This document shows, in pieces, positions 62,068 through 64,000 of a stretch of 64,000 nt of DNA. A model generated the notes under the pieces. It saw nothing but the letters and a program-made list of their open reading frames with translations. It ran no database searches and was not told the DNA's origin. The position numbers and the translations under genes were made by a program. The DNA is from Achromobacter ruhlandii (GTDB taxonomy: Bacteria; Pseudomonadota; Gammaproteobacteria; Burkholderiales; Burkholderiaceae_B), in contig NZ_CADIJL010000005.1 in the NCBI RefSeq assembly GCF_902859695.1, forward strand, positions 186,001 to 250,000. Reading direction: 5' to 3'. The number at the start of each line of letters is the position of its first letter. Position 1 is the stretch's first letter.

Positions 62068-64000
62068 ATGAGCGCCGCTTTGCGTTTGCGAACAGGCTTG
62101 CGGCCGCTGGCGCTGGCCGTGGCGCTGGCCGCGCTGGGCAGCGCGCCGGCCAGCGCCGACGAATACGCCGACTGGCAGCACGACTGCGTCGGCCGCACCT
62201 ACGCCATCACCCCTGACGTCAGCTGCCAACGCGCCTATGCCGAAGGGCTGGCCGCGGTGATCACCGGCAAGGCCAGCGACTCGGCCGGCACCTGGGGCTA
62301 CGTCGACAAGCAAGGCCAGATGGTCATCAAGCCGGCGTTCCAGGAAGCGGAGTCGTTCCAGAACGGCCTGGCCGCGGTGCGCCAGGAGGGGCTGTGGGGC
62401 TATATCGACAAGCGCGGCAACTGGGCCGTCAAGCCTCGCTATGCGCGCGCCTCGGGCTTCAATGCGGAAGGCACCGCGCTGGTCGAACTGGACGAGCGCG
62501 ACGTGCTGATCGATCGCCAGGGCCAGGTGGTCAAGACGTTCGAGCTGGGCACGCGCTCGTGGGGTTTCGAACGCGGCCAGAAGCTGGCCGAGATGGAAGT
62601 GCCGCAACCGCCGCGACTGTTCAACACCGCGACCGGCCGCGCACTGACGCTGCCCGCCGATGTGATGATGCTGGCGTCCTCCGACGACGCCGGCTCCCTG
62701 CCGGCGCAGCGGCGCAGTTCGCGCTATGGCGGCTGGTGGGGCCTGCTGGATGCCGACGGCCGCTGGGCCATCGCGCCCGACGTGCTGCGCTCGCAGCAAC
62801 CGCCGCTGCGCGACGGCGACACGCTGGCCGTGCAGCGCGAAGACACCTGGCGGTTCGTGCGGCCCGACGGCTCGGCGTTGAACGGCGACGGCTATGAAAA
62901 CGTGACGCGCGTGGCGTCCGGCCTGTGGCTGGTGAAGCCCAAGGGTGACGGTCCCTACGCACTGCTGGATGCGCGGCTCAAGCCGCTGCGCACTTTCACC
63001 AATCAATATGTCGGCGTCGAGGCGAGCGAGGGCTGGAAGGTGCTGACCGACGTCGACGCGGTGATCCTGATCCCGCCCGACGGCAAACCGCGGGTTGTCC
63101 CCGCGGCCTTCGGCCGCGTCACCATCCAAAACGGCATGGCCTGGATCAACGCCCAACAGCCGGCCGGTGCGGGGGCGGCGCCGTCCGCCGCGCAGGCCGA
63201 CGTTGCCGCCAGCGTGGCGGCGCCCCCGGCAGCGTCCCTCGACCCCTCACCACCGCTGGCCGCGGATGTCGCGACCGCCGCGCCGCAGGCGGTCGACGCC
63301 GCCACTGCCGCGCCGCAAGCCGTCGAGGCCGCGGCAGCGGCCGACGCCGCTGTGGACGCCGCCGCGCCCATCGCCGCCGATGCCGCCACCGCGGCCGCCG
63401 ACGCCGCCGTCAGCGCCGATGCGGGCGGCTACGAATCCGAAGCGACCCTGGCGCAGATCTATCGCCCCGACGGCACGCCGCTGCTGGACGCCGACACCGT
63501 CGCGCGCCTAGGCCAATACCGCGTCATGCCGTTCAGCGCCAAGCGCGCCGCCGGCAAGGCGCGCGACGGCCGGGCGGACGCCGACGCGCTGCCGCTGGCG
63601 CTGCTGCGGCCCAACGACTACAACCAGCCGACCGCCATCCTGACGCGTTCGGGCAAGATCGTCACCAATGCGGAATGGGACGACATGAGCAGCTACGACG
63701 CCACCGCGCCGCTGCTGGTGCAGACCCGCGAGCGCACCGTCGGCGCCATCGACGCCGACGGCAACTGGATCCTGCCGCCGAAATACGCCGGCATCGGCGG
63801 CTTCAACGGCCCCTATTCCTGGGCCCGCACGCCCGACATGGACCGCAACGCCGCCGTGCTGATCGACACCCGCGGCAATCCGCAGAAACTGCCGGCGCGC
63901 ATCGAGGTCAATGGCGAAAAACTCGACGGCGACCTGCTCTACTTCTATGCGCTGGACGAACGCCGCAACCGTCGCTGGGGCCTGTGGAACGTCCGCGCAG
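62068..64000 (+). CDS. WG-repeat periplasmic protein with an Ala-rich linker, cut by window edge
   Basis: An open frame of at least 644 codons runs off the window. It begins with a signal peptide (to about residue 31, SAPASA). WG repeats follow (GTWGYVDKQGQMVIKPAF, GLWGYIDKRGNWAVKPRY, WWGLLDADGRWAIAP), then after a gap more near the edge (GAIDADGNWILPPKYAG, RRWGLWNV). Residues about 368-453 form an extremely Ala-rich linker with repeated TAAPQAV units. The family is of unknown function, probably ligand or surface binding. The ATG at 62068 has a GGGGG upstream. Confidence 0.85.
   Translation, partial: MSAALRLRTGLRPLALAVALAALGSAPASADEYADWQHDCVGRTYAITPDVSCQRAYAEGLAAVITGKASDSAGTWGYVDKQGQMVIKPAFQEAESFQNGLAAVRQEGLWGYIDKRGNWAVKPRYARASGFNAEGTALVELDERDVLIDRQGQVVKTFELGTRSWGFERGQKLAEMEVPQPPRLFNTATGRALTLPADVMMLASSDDAGSLPAQRRSSRYGGWWGLLDADGRWAIAPDVLRSQQPPLRDGDTLAVQREDTWRFVRPDGSALNGDGYENVTRVASGLWLVKPKGDGPYALLDARLKPLRTFTNQYVGVEASEGWKVLTDVDAVILIPPDGKPRVVPAAFGRVTIQNGMAWINAQQPAGAGAAPSAAQADVAASVAAPPAASLDPSPPLAADVATAAPQAVDAATAAPQAVEAAAAADAAVDAAAPIAADAATAAADAAVSADAGGYESEATLAQIYRPDGTPLLDADTVARLGQYRVMPFSAKRAAGKARDGRADADALPLALLRPNDYNQPTAILTRSGKIVTNAEWDDMSSYDATAPLLVQTRERTVGAIDADGNWILPPKYAGIGGFNGPYSWARTPDMDRNAAVLIDTRGNPQKLPARIEVNGEKLDGDLLYFYALDERRNRRWGLWNVRA

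Overview
This 64 kb window is GC-rich (about two thirds G+C) with dense, often overlapping genes. It looks like a chromosomal segment of an Alcaligenaceae betaproteobacterium of the Achromobacter/Bordetella type. The evidence is gene content and style: many LysR and substrate-binding genes, a galactonate operon under an IclR regulator, BKACE, ureidoglycolate lyase, and ATGA stop/start overlaps. The genus is an inference; no rRNA or other decisive marker is present.

Layout. 1-3040: sugar-nucleotide-type SDR (cut by the edge) and aldehyde dehydrogenase, divergent from a LysR regulator. 3195-13833: a complete heme-acquisition locus, read on the minus strand in the order hasI-hasS-hasR-hasA-hasD-hasE-hasF. 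It encodes an ECF sigma, an anti-sigma, a signalling outer-membrane receptor, a secreted hemophore, and a type I secretion ATPase, adaptor and outer-membrane channel. An intrinsic terminator separates hasA from hasD. 14024-19398: IclR regulator divergent from dgoK-dgoA-dgoD-transporter (D-galactonate catabolism). 19629-25419: ABC-2 exporter (ATPase plus two DUF3526-type permeases) and a TonB-dependent receptor in one operon. 25453-31349: MFS exporter, a decayed hipBA module with a 32-bp palindromic operator, htpG with a good sigma-32 promoter, and a DKNYY-like protein. 31500-35440: NCS2 purine/uracil permease, tRNA-Leu(CAA), a remnant of an antitoxin-like gene, a WxxGxW protein, an orphan amino-acid binding protein and a parvulin. 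35670-40123: sugar ABC transporter plus FGGY kinase. 40463-44489: BKACE, branched-chain-type binding protein and SDR, with a LysR regulator.

44619-56457 is a lambda-like tail module on the minus strand: V, G, GT (by -1 frameshift), H, M, L, K, I, J, two small genes, then a second copy of I. Upstream are three tandem intrinsic terminators, a possible antiterminator gene and a divergent LexA/CI-type S24 repressor. No head, terminase, portal, lysis or replication genes are visible. The module is therefore either a headless tail particle (F-type tailocin-like) or a strongly reduced prophage.

56564-64000 returns to chromosomal genes: a DUF1254 lipoprotein, allA, a stand-alone integrase N-terminal domain overlapping allA, an SRPBCC protein, a cupin, an MFS transporter, a truncated histidine kinase remnant, and a WG-repeat periplasmic protein that runs off the right edge.
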